NCBI GenBank assembly: GCA_002737365.1
Contig: NSIL01000011.1
Span: 18,361 to 82,360, forward strand
DNA from: Acidobacterium sp.
GTDB taxonomy: Bacteria > Acidobacteriota > Vicinamibacteria > Vicinamibacterales > UBA2999
Direction: 5' to 3'
DNA: 64,000 bases
Each line of letters starts with the position of its first letter. The first letter of the stretch is position 1. The translations under genes were made by a program, and so were the position numbers. Under the pieces are notes generated by a model, which saw only the letters and a list, made by a program, of their open reading frames with translations, was not told where the DNA came from and ran no database searches. This document shows positions 37,206 through 45,987 of the stretch, in pieces.

Positions 37206-39247
37206 CGTGGGTCTCCGAGGATGCCGGTCGGGCGAGGCGGCGGACGGCGGTTCAAGACGAGCGTGCACGCACCGCCGGGTTCGACCAACGAACCGGGCGC
37301 CGGGTTCTGATCGACGACCACGCCGGCGCCTTCCATGCGCACGGTCAGGCCGAGGCGGGCGAGTTCGCGAAGCGCATCCCGCGCGCTCATGCCGCGCAGG
37401 TCGGGCAGTCCACCGCCGTCGGGCATGCTCGCGGGCATCGTCATGACCGTCGGCCCCATCGGCGCGGCCGCGGCCGTCACCGGGCTGTCGTTCCGACGAG
37501 CCACGAGCACGGGCGGCAGCGGGTTGATGGTCGGCGTGACCCCCAGCAGTCGCAGGCTCGCGTCGGCGATGTTCTTGAAGATGGGCGCGGCAATCGCGCC
37601 GCCGGTGTCGCCGCCCACGCGCGGTGAATCAACCATCACGATCACGGTCATGATCGGATTGCGTGACGGCACAAAGCCGATGAACGAGACGTTCTGCTGC
37701 GATGACGAGTAGCGACCGTGGACCAGCTTGTCGGCGGTACCAGTCTTGCCGGCCACCGTGTAGTTGACGAGGCGCGCTCTTTTCGCGGTGCCCTCCGTGA
37801 CCACCGACTCCATGATCGTCGTCAGCGTTGCCGCGGTCTCGGGCAGGATGGCGCGGCGCACCGCCTTCGGCGGCACCGCTGTGCGCACCCCGCCCTTGAC
37901 GGTGGCGCGGACGACGTGCGGTTCATAGAGCGTCCCGCCGTTGGCGATCACGCTGGCGGCCGCGGCCATCTGCAGCGGCGTCACACCGACCTGGTAGCCC
38001 ATCGACACCGACGCCAACGCGCTGTCGTTCAGCTTTGACGGGTTCCAGACAATGCCGGGACTCTCACTCGGAAAATCCGGTGACGAGGGTTTGCCGAAGC
38101 CAAAGCGACGAATGTAGAGGCCCATGCGCTCGGGGCCAACCATCAGGCCCACCTTGATCGCACCGACGTTGCTCGACTTCACGATCACGTTCGCGAACGT
38201 CAGCACCCCGTAGTCGTGGCCCATGTCGGTAATCGGTCGACGGCCGGGGAACTTGATCACGCCACCCTGGGTGTCGACCAGGTCGTCAGGTGTGATCACG
38301 CCTTCCTGCAGCGCCGCCGAGGCGGTGACGATCTTGAAGGTCGAGCCGGGCTCGTACAGGTCCTGCACCGCGCGGTTGCGGAGCGCGCTGTCGCTGGTGC
38401 CCTGGTACTGGTTCGGGTTGAAGGTCGGCCAGCTCGCCATCGCGAGAATTTCGCCGGTGTGCGGGTCCATCGCGACCGCGGTGCCGCCATCGGCGCGCGC
38501 GGCAGCGACGCCGGCCGTCAGCTCGCGTTCGACGATGAACTGCAACTGCTCGTCGATGGTGAGCTCAAGTGAGCCACCGGTGGTCGGTGGCCGGTCGAGG
38601 CGGCTGAACGCATGGCCGCGCGCGTCGGTCTGCACCAGCATGGTGCCCTCGCGGCCGCGGACCGACTTGTCGTAGGTCGCTTCAAGGCCGTGCAGGCCGG
38701 CATTGTCGGTGCCGACGTAACCGAGCAGGTGGGCAGCCAGCTCGCGGTTGGGATAGAACCGCTTGCTCTCCTTCATGAAGCCGATGCCCTTCATTTCGAG
38801 GGCGGCAATGCGCTTGGCCTCGATCGGCGTCGCGCGGCGCTTGACGTACTGAAAGGAGGTCAACGATCCATTGCGCCGCTTGCGGGTCAGGCGCTCGACC
38901 AGTTGGTCGCGATCTTTCTGGTCGCACTCATCAAAGGCGCCGCACAGCCTGTCGGCTGCCTTGACGGCATCGTCAATGTCGGTCGGGACGGCGTAAATGG
39001 TGTCGGCATCGACGCTGTAGGCCAGCAGCCGGCCGTGTCGATCGACGATCTCGCCGCGCTTGCCCGGCGTCTTCTGGGTTTCCGACTGCTGGCGTTCGGC
39101 CCGCAGCGACAGCTCATCGTGCTGCCATACCTGCAACACGACTAGTCGCACTTCGATTGCCACGACCCAACAGACGAGCACCACCGCCGCCACCATGAGG
39201 CGACGCCGGAGCACTGGGCGCCAGTTGAGGTCAGGCGGTGCGGCCAC
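37202..39247 (-). CDS. ftsI: Class B penicillin-binding protein FtsI/PBP3 with PASTA domain
   Basis: This 681-residue protein has one membrane segment (about 14-36), a dimerisation/pedestal domain, and a transpeptidase domain with active-site motif STFK (about 301-304), SSN and KTGT (about 499-502). A single PASTA domain follows (about 610-675, LPDLRGMSARDALREL and the Pro/Gly-rich end). It crosslinks septal peptidoglycan together with FtsW. A PASTA tail is more usual in Gram-positive PBPs but is also seen in other phyla. Confidence 0.94.
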   Translation of the reverse strand: MAAPPDLNWRPVLRRRLMVAAVVLVCWVVAIEVRLVVLQVWQHDELSLRAERQQSETQKTPGKRGEIVDRHGRLLAYSVDADTIYAVPTDIDDAVKAADRLCGAFDECDQKDRDQLVERLTRKRRNGSLTSFQYVKRRATPIEAKRIAALEMKGIGFMKESKRFYPNRELAAHLLGYVGTDNAGLHGLEATYDKSVRGREGTMLVQTDARGHAFSRLDRPPTTGGSLELTIDEQLQFIVERELTAGVAAARADGGTAVAMDPHTGEILAMASWPTFNPNQYQGTSDSALRNRAVQDLYEPGSTFKIVTASAALQEGVITPDDLVDTQGGVIKFPGRRPITDMGHDYGVLTFANVIVKSSNVGAIKVGLMVGPERMGLYIRRFGFGKPSSPDFPSESPGIVWNPSKLNDSALASVSMGYQVGVTPLQMAAAASVIANGGTLYEPHVVRATVKGGVRTAVPPKAVRRAILPETAATLTTIMESVVTEGTAKRARLVNYTVAGKTGTADKLVHGRYSSSQQNVSFIGFVPSRNPIMTVIVMVDSPRVGGDTGGAIAAPIFKNIADASLRLLGVTPTINPLPPVLVARRNDSPVTAAAAPMGPTVMTMPASMPDGGGLPDLRGMSARDALRELARLGLTVRMEGAGVVVDQNPAPGSLVEPGGACTLVLNRRPPPRPTGILGDPR

Positions 39248-39259
39248 GTTCGTTGTTTC

Positions 39260-39655
39260 CTACCGGCTGGCGACGACCGAGCGGGCGGGTGCCTCGGGCG
39301 GCGTGACGCGCTCCAGGACCACGGCCTCGGCATCGCCGGGGCTGACCATGCCGAGACGTTCGGTGGCGAGCTTCTCAATCCGCTGCGGCGAGCGCAGCGT
39401 TTCCATTTCGAGCCGGAGGTGGCGGTTGATGTCGTTCTCCGCCGAGCGATCGCGCTGCATCTGCTCGAGCTTGTAGCCGTGGCGCAGCAGTTCGAAGTGC
39501 TGCCAGGCCGAGAACAGCAGCACCATGACCAGCACCAAGCCGATGCCGAGCGACATCCACAAATCGCGCAGGCGCCGTTCGTCGACCTCGCGCACGATCT
39601 GGTTGTTGCGGAAGTCCTTACGAATTTCGTATTCGAAGGTCCCTGCCTTGTTCAT
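39260..39655 (-). CDS. ftsL: FtsL-like septum protein
   Basis: This 131-residue bitopic protein has a 32-residue cytoplasmic tail, one membrane segment (about 33-51) and a periplasmic coiled coil (about 55-95) followed by the RIEKLATERLGMVSPGDAE motif common to FtsL proteins. It bridges FtsQ-FtsB with FtsW-FtsI. Assignment rests on topology and position between rsmH and ftsI. Confidence 0.85.
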   Translation of the reverse strand: MNKAGTFEYEIRKDFRNNQIVREVDERRLRDLWMSLGIGLVLVMVLLFSAWQHFELLRHGYKLEQMQRDRSAENDINRHLRLEMETLRSPQRIEKLATERLGMVSPGDAEAVVLERVTPPEAPARSVVASR

Positions 39656-39666
39656 CGCCCCTCCCG

Positions 39667-40560
39667 TTACCTGATTCGCTCTGCGGCGCGCAGCTTGGCG
39701 CTGCGGGCCCGTGGGTTGACGGCCGCCTCGGCGTCGCCGGCAATCACCGGATGCTTCGTCAGCACCTTGATGACCGCGTCGTCGCCGCGCGCCAGATCGC
39801 GCAACGTGTGTTTCACCACCCGGTCTTCGAGGGAGTGAAACGCAATCAGCCCGAGCCGTCCCTCGACCTGCAGCCGCGAGGCCGCCCGGCCGATAAACGA
39901 ATCGAGTTCATCCAGCTCGCGGTTGACCCAGATCCGCAGCGCCTGGAAGGTGCGCGTCGCCGGATCGATCCGCTGCCAGCCGCGTGCGGCAACACCTCGC
40001 CGCACAATCTCCGCCAGCCGCCCGGTAGTCGTAATCGGCGACTGCCCCCGGGCCATGACGATGGCGCGGGCCACTTGCCGCGACCGCCGCTCTTCGCCAA
40101 AGCGATAAATCACGTCGGCCAGTTCCGTTTCGTCGACCCGATCGAGCAGGTCGGCGACGGTCTCGCCCTGGCTGCGGTCCATGCGCATGTCGAGCGGTTC
40201 GTCGCGCTTGAAACTGAACCCGCGGCCATCCGTATCCAACTGCATCGACGACACGCCGAAGTCGGCCAACAGGCCCGTTACCTCGGTCACTCCTTGCCGG
40301 TCGAGCACCTCGGCCACCTCGCGGTAGTCGGCGTGCACGAACGTGACGCGGTCGGCGAACGCCGCGAGTGTGTCCTTCGCGATCGCGATCGCGTCGGTGT
40401 CACGATCGATCCCGATCACCCGGGTCGCGCCGCTTTCCAGCAGCATCCGCGAGTGCCCGCCGAGACCGAGCGTGCAGTCCACGAAGATGCCGCCGCGCTC
40501 GGGTTGGAGCAGCGATCGCACTTCGTCGAGCAGGACCGGGACGTGTCGTGCGCCGTCCAC
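39667..40560 (-). CDS. rsmH: 16S rRNA (cytosine1402-N4)-methyltransferase RsmH (MraW)
   Basis: This 297-residue methyltransferase begins HVPVLLDEV and has the SAM motif DCTLGLGGHSRML, LLADFGVSSMQLD and the RTFQALRIWVNREL and FHSLEDRVVKH motifs of RsmH. It methylates C1402 in the ribosomal P site. It is second in the dcw cluster and shares one base with the mraZ stop codon at 40560. Confidence 0.96.
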   Translation of the reverse strand: MDGARHVPVLLDEVRSLLQPERGGIFVDCTLGLGGHSRMLLESGATRVIGIDRDTDAIAIAKDTLAAFADRVTFVHADYREVAEVLDRQGVTEVTGLLADFGVSSMQLDTDGRGFSFKRDEPLDMRMDRSQGETVADLLDRVDETELADVIYRFGEERRSRQVARAIVMARGQSPITTTGRLAEIVRRGVAARGWQRIDPATRTFQALRIWVNRELDELDSFIGRAASRLQVEGRLGLIAFHSLEDRVVKHTLRDLARGDDAVIKVLTKHPVIAGDAEAAVNPRARSAKLRAAERIR

Positions 40561-41000
40561 TAGATCCCGAAGTCAGACAAGGCACGCGCATCTTCGTCGG
40601 TGAACGGCTCGGTGAGCAGTCGCGCAACAAAGCGGTCGTGGTTCCAGACCTCGAGAAAATTCTGCTGCCCCAGCACGTCGACTTCGCCGGTCATCAAGGC
40701 GCTGTCACGCAGCCGGGGCTGAATCAGGACGCGGCCCTGGGGGTCGAGTTCCGCGACCTGACCGTAAAAGTTCACACGATCCAGGTACTTCTGCCGCGCG
40801 GGATGGGTGGAAGGCATCAGCGCAACGCGGCGTTCGACGTCGAGCCATACCGGCATTGGATAGATGCGTACGGACTGGCCGGTCAGGCTCGTCACGAACA
40901 GCTCAGAGCCGTGATCTTTCTGAATCACGACCCGAAAGCCGTTCGGGACCTTGAGTCGGCCCTTGTCATCAATTTTCGCTGGTGAGTTGCCCCGAAGCAC
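40560..41000 (-). CDS. mraZ: Transcriptional regulator MraZ
   Basis: This 146-residue protein has two SpoVT/AbrB-like halves: DDKGRLKVPNGFR and the later DPQGRVLIQPRLRD. MraZ forms a ring and represses the dcw operon by binding direct repeats ahead of mraZ, which are present here. The start is GTG at 41000 with GGGAG upstream. The gene is divergent from the glycan cluster. Confidence 0.95.
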   Translation of the reverse strand: MLRGNSPAKIDDKGRLKVPNGFRVVIQKDHGSELFVTSLTGQSVRIYPMPVWLDVERRVALMPSTHPARQKYLDRVNFYGQVAELDPQGRVLIQPRLRDSALMTGEVDVLGQQNFLEVWNHDRFVARLLTEPFTDEDARALSDFGI

Positions 41001-41010
41001 ATCTATCTCC

Positions 41011-41033
41011 CACTAAACTCCACAAAAATCCAC
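41011..41033 (-). promoter_or_regulatory. MraZ operator: three GTGG(G/A) boxes at 10-bp spacing
   Basis: On the minus strand GTGGA (from 41033), GTGGA (from 41023) and GTGGG (from 41013) start exactly 10 bases apart, each followed by five AT-rich bases. This matches the TGGGN repeats with 10-nt period bound by MraZ in E. coli and other bacteria. The last box overlaps the ribosome binding site of mraZ, so bound MraZ could block transcription just downstream of the promoter. Confidence 0.85.
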
Positions 41034-41037
41034 TCGG

Positions 41038-41067
41038 ATAGTAAGATGGAGCCCGAGGGCTTGTCAA
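41038..41067 (-). promoter_or_regulatory. sigma70-type promoter of the dcw cluster
   Basis: On the minus strand a consensus TTGACA (41067-41062) and TACTAT (41043-41038) are separated by 18 bases. The predicted start is at about 41031, inside the MraZ boxes and about 30 bases ahead of mraZ. It is the strongest promoter match seen in the window. Confidence 0.8.
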
Positions 41068-41236
41068 CGCACAAGTGCTTCAAACGATTAGCTGTCTATC
41101 GTTTACGCCTTTGTTTCGCCGTCAACGCGAAGGTGTGTCATTTTTTTGACTACCACATGACGAGGACAGGCGAAGGGGCGGAGAATCGCGTGCTACGATT
41201 GCCGCTTCCCGGCAGAGAATATTTTTCCTGAACCCG

Positions 41237-42103
41237 ATGGCATCGCCGAACACGGTCACCATCGTTGTCCCCGCCTTCAACGAGCGCGACAGCATCGCGG
41301 CGGTGGTCACGAACCTGCGCGCCGCGGCGGCGTGGCACGAGGTGCTGGTCGTCGACGACGGCTCGACGGACGGTACTGGTGCGGCCGCCGCCGCGGCCGG
41401 GGCCCGGGTGGTGACGCATCCCTACAACAAGGGCAACGGCGCGGCCGTGAAGTCGGCGATCCGCGCCGCCACCAGCGAATGGCTGACGATCGTGGACGGC
41501 GATGGCCAGCATCGTGCCAATGACGTGGCGCGGCTGGTGGCGCGGCTAGGCGAGTTCGACCTGGTCATCGGCGCGCGCTCGGCCGACAGCCAGGCCACCA
41601 CTGGCCGGCGGATTGGCAACGCGGTGCTGAACTGGCTGGCCAGCTACCTCACGGAGCGGCCGATTCCGGACCTGACCTCGGGCTTGCGGGCTGCTCGCCG
41701 GGAGTGCCTGCTCGAGTTCATCCACCTGCTGCCGAACGGCTTTTCCACACCCACCACGACCACGCTGGCGTTCATCAAGGCCGGTTACAATGTAGCGTTC
41801 GAACCCGTCGGGGCGTTGCCACGAGTCGGCACGTCAAAGATCCGACTGGCCAGCGATGGCGCGAAGTTCCTGCTGATCTTGTTGAGAGTCATCACCATCT
41901 TCAGCCCACTCCGGATCTTTGCCCCGGTGGGCGCCGCCGCCTTCGCTCTTGGCGCGGGCTACGGGGCGTGGAACTTTGCGTCTCACGATCGCATTCCCAA
42001 TGGCGCAGTGTTGTTGCTGATGTTCGCGGTGATTGTCATGCTGGTCGGCCTGGTCTCAGAGCAGATCGCGTCGCTGCGCTTCGAAGGGCGGCGAGAGCGA
42101 TGA
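41237..42103 (+). CDS. GT2 glycosyltransferase with two C-terminal membrane segments (GtrB/ArnC-like)
   Basis: This 288-residue protein has a GT-A fold with VTIVVPAFNERDS, VVDDGSTDG and the metal-binding DGDGQ (about 91-95), and two membrane segments near the C-terminus (about 228-250 and 256-278). Such enzymes usually transfer a sugar to undecaprenyl phosphate on the cytoplasmic face. It is the first gene of the glycan cluster divergent from mraZ and overlaps the next gene by ATGA. Donor sugar unknown. Confidence 0.85.
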   Translation: MASPNTVTIVVPAFNERDSIAAVVTNLRAAAAWHEVLVVDDGSTDGTGAAAAAAGARVVTHPYNKGNGAAVKSAIRAATSEWLTIVDGDGQHRANDVARLVARLGEFDLVIGARSADSQATTGRRIGNAVLNWLASYLTERPIPDLTSGLRAARRECLLEFIHLLPNGFSTPTTTTLAFIKAGYNVAFEPVGALPRVGTSKIRLASDGAKFLLILLRVITIFSPLRIFAPVGAAAFALGAGYGAWNFASHDRIPNGAVLLLMFAVIVMLVGLVSEQIASLRFEGRRER

Positions 42104-42837
42104 AGACGCTGGTCCTGGTCCCGACCTACAACGAACGGGACAACCTGCCGGTCCTGGTGGCCGACATCCTTGCGGTGCCCGGCACCGAGGTGATGGTGCT
42201 CGACGATCAGTCGCCCGACGGCACCGGCGCGGTGGCCGATGCCCTGGCCGTACGGTATCCGGGCCGGGTCCGCGTGCTGCATCGCACCGGCCAGCGCGGC
42301 CTGGGCGTGTCGTATCTTGACGGCTTCCGCCATGCCATCGCCAGCGATGCCGAGCTGGTCTGCCAGATGGACGCCGACCTGTCGCACGATCCGAAGTACC
42401 TGCCGGCGATGATCGCGCTTGCCACCGGCGGCGCCGACCTGGTGATCGGTTCGCGTTACCTCAACGGCATCAGCGTCGTGAACTGGCCGCTGCGCCGGAT
42501 CATCCTCAGCTCATGTGCCAACTTCTACATCCGCACCGTCACCGGCCTTGGGCTGAACGACATCACGACCGGCTACCGCTGCTGGCGGCGCACCTCGCTG
42601 GCGAAGCTGCCGCTCGACAAGATCGTCTCCGAGGGTTACGCCTTCCTGCTGGATGTCACTTTCATGGCCGCCGACGCCGGCCTGCGCATCGTCGAGTCAC
42701 CGATCATCTTCGTGGAGCGCCGCCAAGGCGCGTCCAAGCTATCGAGCGGGGTGCTGCTCGAGTCGTTGGTCACGCCCTGGAAACTGATCCTGCGTCACGG
42801 CCGGCTGAGGCAGACGCGCACCCGCGGGGCGCGGTAG
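42100..42837 (+). CDS. Polyprenol-phosphate mannosyltransferase-like GT2 protein
   Basis: This 245-residue protein has LVLVPTYNERDNLPVL, LDDQSPDGTG, MDADLSHDP and IGSRYLNG, and the GYRCWRR segment: the signature of the dolichol/polyprenol-phosphate mannose synthase family (DPM1-like). It probably makes polyprenyl-phosphate-linked mannose or a similar sugar for extracytoplasmic glycosylation. ATG 42100 overlaps the previous TGA; its TAG shares a base with the GTG of the next gene. Confidence 0.85.
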   Translation: MKTLVLVPTYNERDNLPVLVADILAVPGTEVMVLDDQSPDGTGAVADALAVRYPGRVRVLHRTGQRGLGVSYLDGFRHAIASDAELVCQMDADLSHDPKYLPAMIALATGGADLVIGSRYLNGISVVNWPLRRIILSSCANFYIRTVTGLGLNDITTGYRCWRRTSLAKLPLDKIVSEGYAFLLDVTFMAADAGLRIVESPIIFVERRQGASKLSSGVLLESLVTPWKLILRHGRLRQTRTRGAR

Positions 42838-43568
42838 TGGCGCCGGTGCCCAGCCTGAGCGTGTTCTTTCCCGCCTACAACGACGCCGGCACCATTGCCA
42901 GCCTCGTGATGACGGCCGTGCAGGTGGCCGGCACGCTGACACCTGACTTCGAAGTGATCGTCGTCAACGACGGCAGCCGGGACGATACCCCGCGGCTTCT
43001 CGACCAGCTGGCGCGCATCTATCCGGATCACGTCCGGGTCGTGCATCACGAGCAGAACCGGGGCTACGGCGGCGCGTTGCGCACCGGATTTGCGACCGCC
43101 ACCAAGGACTGGGTGTTCTACACTGACGGCGACGGCCAGTATGATCCGTCAGAAGTGACGGCACTCTGGACGAAGATGACCGACGATGTCGACTGGGTCA
43201 ACGGCTGGAAGATCAGCCGCTCTGACCCGGCCCACCGCATTGTGATTGGCCGCCTGTACCATCACGTTGTCAAGACCTTGTTCCGCTTGCGCGTGCGCGA
43301 CGTCGATTGCGATTTTCGCCTGATGCGCCGGCGCATCTTTGAGACCGTGCATCTTGAGAAGGACAGCGGCGTGATCTGCGTGGAGATGATGAAGAAGTTT
43401 CAGGACGCCGGTTTCCGCGTCGCGGAGCATCCGGTTCATCACTATCACCGGGCCCATGGCAGGTCGCAGTTCTTCAACTTCGCGCGGGTCTTTCGCACGC
43501 TGGTTGACTTGATGAAGTTGTGGTGGCAGCTGGTGGTGCGACGCGCGCACCTGAAGGGCGCCCGATGA
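42837..43568 (+). CDS. GT2 glycosyltransferase
   Basis: This ~243-residue protein has LSVFFPAYNDAGTI, VIVVNDGSRDDT, TDGDGQYDPSE (metal DxD) and a DCDFRLMRR segment, features of undecaprenyl/dolichyl-phosphate sugar transferases without membrane tail. The start is GTG 42837 overlapping the previous stop (TAGTG); its TGA overlaps the ATG of the epimerase. The chain of overlaps suggests all cluster proteins are made together. Confidence 0.85.
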   Translation: MAPVPSLSVFFPAYNDAGTIASLVMTAVQVAGTLTPDFEVIVVNDGSRDDTPRLLDQLARIYPDHVRVVHHEQNRGYGGALRTGFATATKDWVFYTDGDGQYDPSEVTALWTKMTDDVDWVNGWKISRSDPAHRIVIGRLYHHVVKTLFRLRVRDVDCDFRLMRRRIFETVHLEKDSGVICVEMMKKFQDAGFRVAEHPVHHYHRAHGRSQFFNFARVFRTLVDLMKLWWQLVVRRAHLKGAR

Positions 43569-44572
43569 CCCCGCCGCAGTTTTACCAGGGTCGCCGCGTC
43601 ATGATCACCGGCGGCCTCGGCTTCATCGGCAGCAACCTCGCGCATCGCCTGGTCCAGCTCGGCGCCGATGTCCTGCTGGTCGATTCGCTGATCCCTGACT
43701 ACGGCGGCAACCTGTTCAACATCGCCGGCATCGAATCGAAGTTACGGGTCAACGTCGCCGACGTGCGGCAAGCCAGCACCATGAACTACCTGGTGCGCGA
43801 CCGCGAAGTGATCTTTAACCTGGCCGGCCAGGTGAGTCACATCGACAGCATGCAGGACCCCCATACCGACCTCGAGATCAACTGTCGCAGCCAGTTGACC
43901 CTGCTCGAGGCGTGCCGCCATCACAACCCGGGCGTCAAGGTGGTCTACGCCAGCACGCGCCAGATTTACGGGCGGCCCGACGCGCTGCCGGTGACCGAGC
44001 GCCATTTAATACGGCCCACCGACGTCAACGGCATCAACAAGGCCGCCGGCGAATACTACCACCTGGTCTACAACAACGTCTTCGGCGTCCGCGCCTGCGC
44101 CTTGCGGCTGACCAACGTCTACGGTCCGCGCCAGCTCTTGCGGCACAACCGTCAGGGCTTCATCGGCTGGTTCATCCGCCTGGTGCTCGAAAATCGCGAG
44201 ATCGAAGTCTTCGGCGACGGCCTGCAGGTGCGCGACTTCGTCTACGTCGACGATGCGGTGGCAGCGTTCCTGGCGGCGGGCGCCAGCGACGCCGTGAACG
44301 GCGAAGCCTTCAACGTCGGCGGCGACGAGCATATCGCGCATCGCGACCTGGTCGCGCTGCTGGTCGAGCTGGCCGGCCAGGGCCGCTACCGGTTCGTCGA
44401 GTGGCCGAAGGAGAAGAAGGCCATCGACATCGGCAGCTTCTACGCCGACTCCTCGCTGTTCATGACCCGGACGGGCTGGCTACCGGCGGTGCCGCTGCGC
44501 GAGGGCTTCGCGCGCACGTTCGACTACTACCGCGCCCACATGGCTCACTATGTCGATCCAGGTTCCGTTTAA
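43565..44572 (+). CDS. NAD-dependent epimerase/dehydratase (extended SDR), atypical active site
   Basis: This 335-residue SDR protein has the NAD loop GGLGFIGSNL, VYASTRQIYGRP, and RLTNVYGPRQ before the sugar-binding C-terminus. In the usual YxxxK site the Tyr is replaced by Asn (VNGINKAAGE), while Lys is kept. I recall a sub-family with the same NGINK motif, so it may not be inactive, but the chemistry could differ from UDP-glucose epimerases. It lies between GT2 and a DegT aminotransferase, consistent with nucleotide-sugar conversion. Confidence 0.85.
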   Translation: MTPPQFYQGRRVMITGGLGFIGSNLAHRLVQLGADVLLVDSLIPDYGGNLFNIAGIESKLRVNVADVRQASTMNYLVRDREVIFNLAGQVSHIDSMQDPHTDLEINCRSQLTLLEACRHHNPGVKVVYASTRQIYGRPDALPVTERHLIRPTDVNGINKAAGEYYHLVYNNVFGVRACALRLTNVYGPRQLLRHNRQGFIGWFIRLVLENREIEVFGDGLQVRDFVYVDDAVAAFLAAGASDAVNGEAFNVGGDEHIAHRDLVALLVELAGQGRYRFVEWPKEKKAIDIGSFYADSSLFMTRTGWLPAVPLREGFARTFDYYRAHMAHYVDPGSV

Positions 44573-45650
44573 CGCGCTACGTCCCGGCGACGACGCCGCC
44601 GACGTCAGGGCTGCGATCGATCGGGTGATTGCCAGCGGCTGGTTCGTGCTGGGTCCGGAAGTTGAAGCGTTCGAGGCGGAGTTCGCCGCCGCCAGCCAGG
44701 TGCCCTATGCCGTCGGCGTCGGCACCGGCACCGATGCGCTCACGCTCATCCTGCGCGCGCTCGACATTGGTCCCGGCGATGAAGTGATCACGCCGCCGTT
44801 GTCGGCGGCCTACTCGGCGCTTGCGGTCATGATGGCCGGCGCCCGCCCGGTGTTCGCCGATATCGATGCGGCGCGGCTGACACTCGACCCGCGGGCCACC
44901 GAAGCCGCGATCACTTCGCGCACCAAAGCGATTCTGCCGGTGCACTTGTACGGTCAGGCCGCCGACATGAGCGCCTTCGAAGCCATTGCCACGCGACACA
45001 ATCTGGTCCTGATCGAAGATGCCGCGCAGGCCCAGCTCGCGATGTGCGACGGCCGGCCCATCGGCACCATCGGCATTGCCGGGGCCACCAGCTTTTATCC
45101 CACCAAGAACCTCGGTGCACTCGGCGACGCCGGCGCGGTGATCACGCGCGATGCGCAACTGGCGGCGCGCATCAAGCGCCTGCGCAACGGCGGACAGACG
45201 TCGCGGTATCACCATGAAGAGGCCGGCGCCAACAGCCGCCTCGATGAACTGCAGGCGGCGATCTTGCGCGCGCGACTTCCGTACCTGGCCGCTTGGACGA
45301 CGAGGCGCCGCGCGATTGCGGCGCGCTATCGCTCGGCGATCGTCCCGCCATCGCTGAGCGTGCCGCGCCAGTTCGACGCGGGCCACGTCTATCACCTGTT
45401 CCCGGTTCTGACGCCGTACCGTGATGCCTTCCAGGCGCACTGCCTCGCGCAGGGTGTCGAGACGCTGATTCACTATCCGGTGCCCATCCCCAGGCAGCCG
45501 GCGCTCTCGTCGACCAACCCGGCGATGTGCCCGGTCGGCGATCGGGTGTGCGCCGAGGTGGTGTCGCTGCCGATGTACCCAGCGCTGTCAGACGGCCAGG
45601 TCTCGGCGGTTATGGGCGCCTTTACCTCGTTCGTCCCGCCCGCCCAATAG
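44550..45650 (+). CDS. DegT/DnrJ/EryC1/StrS sugar aminotransferase
   Basis: This 366-residue PLP enzyme has VGVGTGTDALTLILRAL, ITPPLSAAYSALAV, IEDAAQAQ (PLP Asp), the Schiff-base Lys in SFYPTKNLGALGDAG and the RLDELQAAILRARL segment. It would aminate a keto-sugar nucleotide, likely the product of the upstream epimerase. Its ATG lies 23 bases inside the end of the epimerase gene. The product could feed an amino-sugar-containing surface glycan. Confidence 0.9.
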   Translation: MSIQVPFNALRPGDDAADVRAAIDRVIASGWFVLGPEVEAFEAEFAAASQVPYAVGVGTGTDALTLILRALDIGPGDEVITPPLSAAYSALAVMMAGARPVFADIDAARLTLDPRATEAAITSRTKAILPVHLYGQAADMSAFEAIATRHNLVLIEDAAQAQLAMCDGRPIGTIGIAGATSFYPTKNLGALGDAGAVITRDAQLAARIKRLRNGGQTSRYHHEEAGANSRLDELQAAILRARLPYLAAWTTRRRAIAARYRSAIVPPSLSVPRQFDAGHVYHLFPVLTPYRDAFQAHCLAQGVETLIHYPVPIPRQPALSSTNPAMCPVGDRVCAEVVSLPMYPALSDGQVSAVMGAFTSFVPPAQ

Positions 45651-45664
45651 GCGTCCGGCCACGA

Positions 45665-45880
45665 CGGGGCCGCGACGGACGGGTCTCGCTCGATGCCACC
45701 AGTGTGCCGGTCAGGACCATCCTGAACGAATGGGCCAGGCTGGGCGGCACGAAGGTGATTGGCGGGGTGCCGCAGCGGCTGCCCGTGCGCCAGGTGAAGC
45801 AGGACGAGGAACCCGAAGACGAGCCGGATCCGAAGGGGATGTTCCAGAACCCGCCTCCCGGGGGGGGCATAGCCCCCGTC
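45665..45880 (+). pseudogene. Remnant of a secreted STN-like-domain protein
   Basis: The plus frame reads VSLDATSVPVRTILNEWARLGGTKVIG, in pieces no longer than this fold needs, then shifts directly to a Pro/acidic tail (DEEPEDEPDPKGMFQNPPPGG). The first part resembles the secretin/STN-like helix-strand unit found in Acidobacteria; the middle of such a domain is missing, and there is no signal peptide or start. I see no other gene in the 45651-45987 interval, which also supplies the upstream region of the GNAT gene. Confidence 0.35.
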
Positions 45881-45987
45881 TCACGGTCACGCGGCGCCTC
45901 AGTTTCACCCCCGTTCTCGTCACCAGCCTCGCGTACAATTCATGCGTCCCTCGTGCAGTTGTGTCTGGACGCGGCTTGTATTGATCC

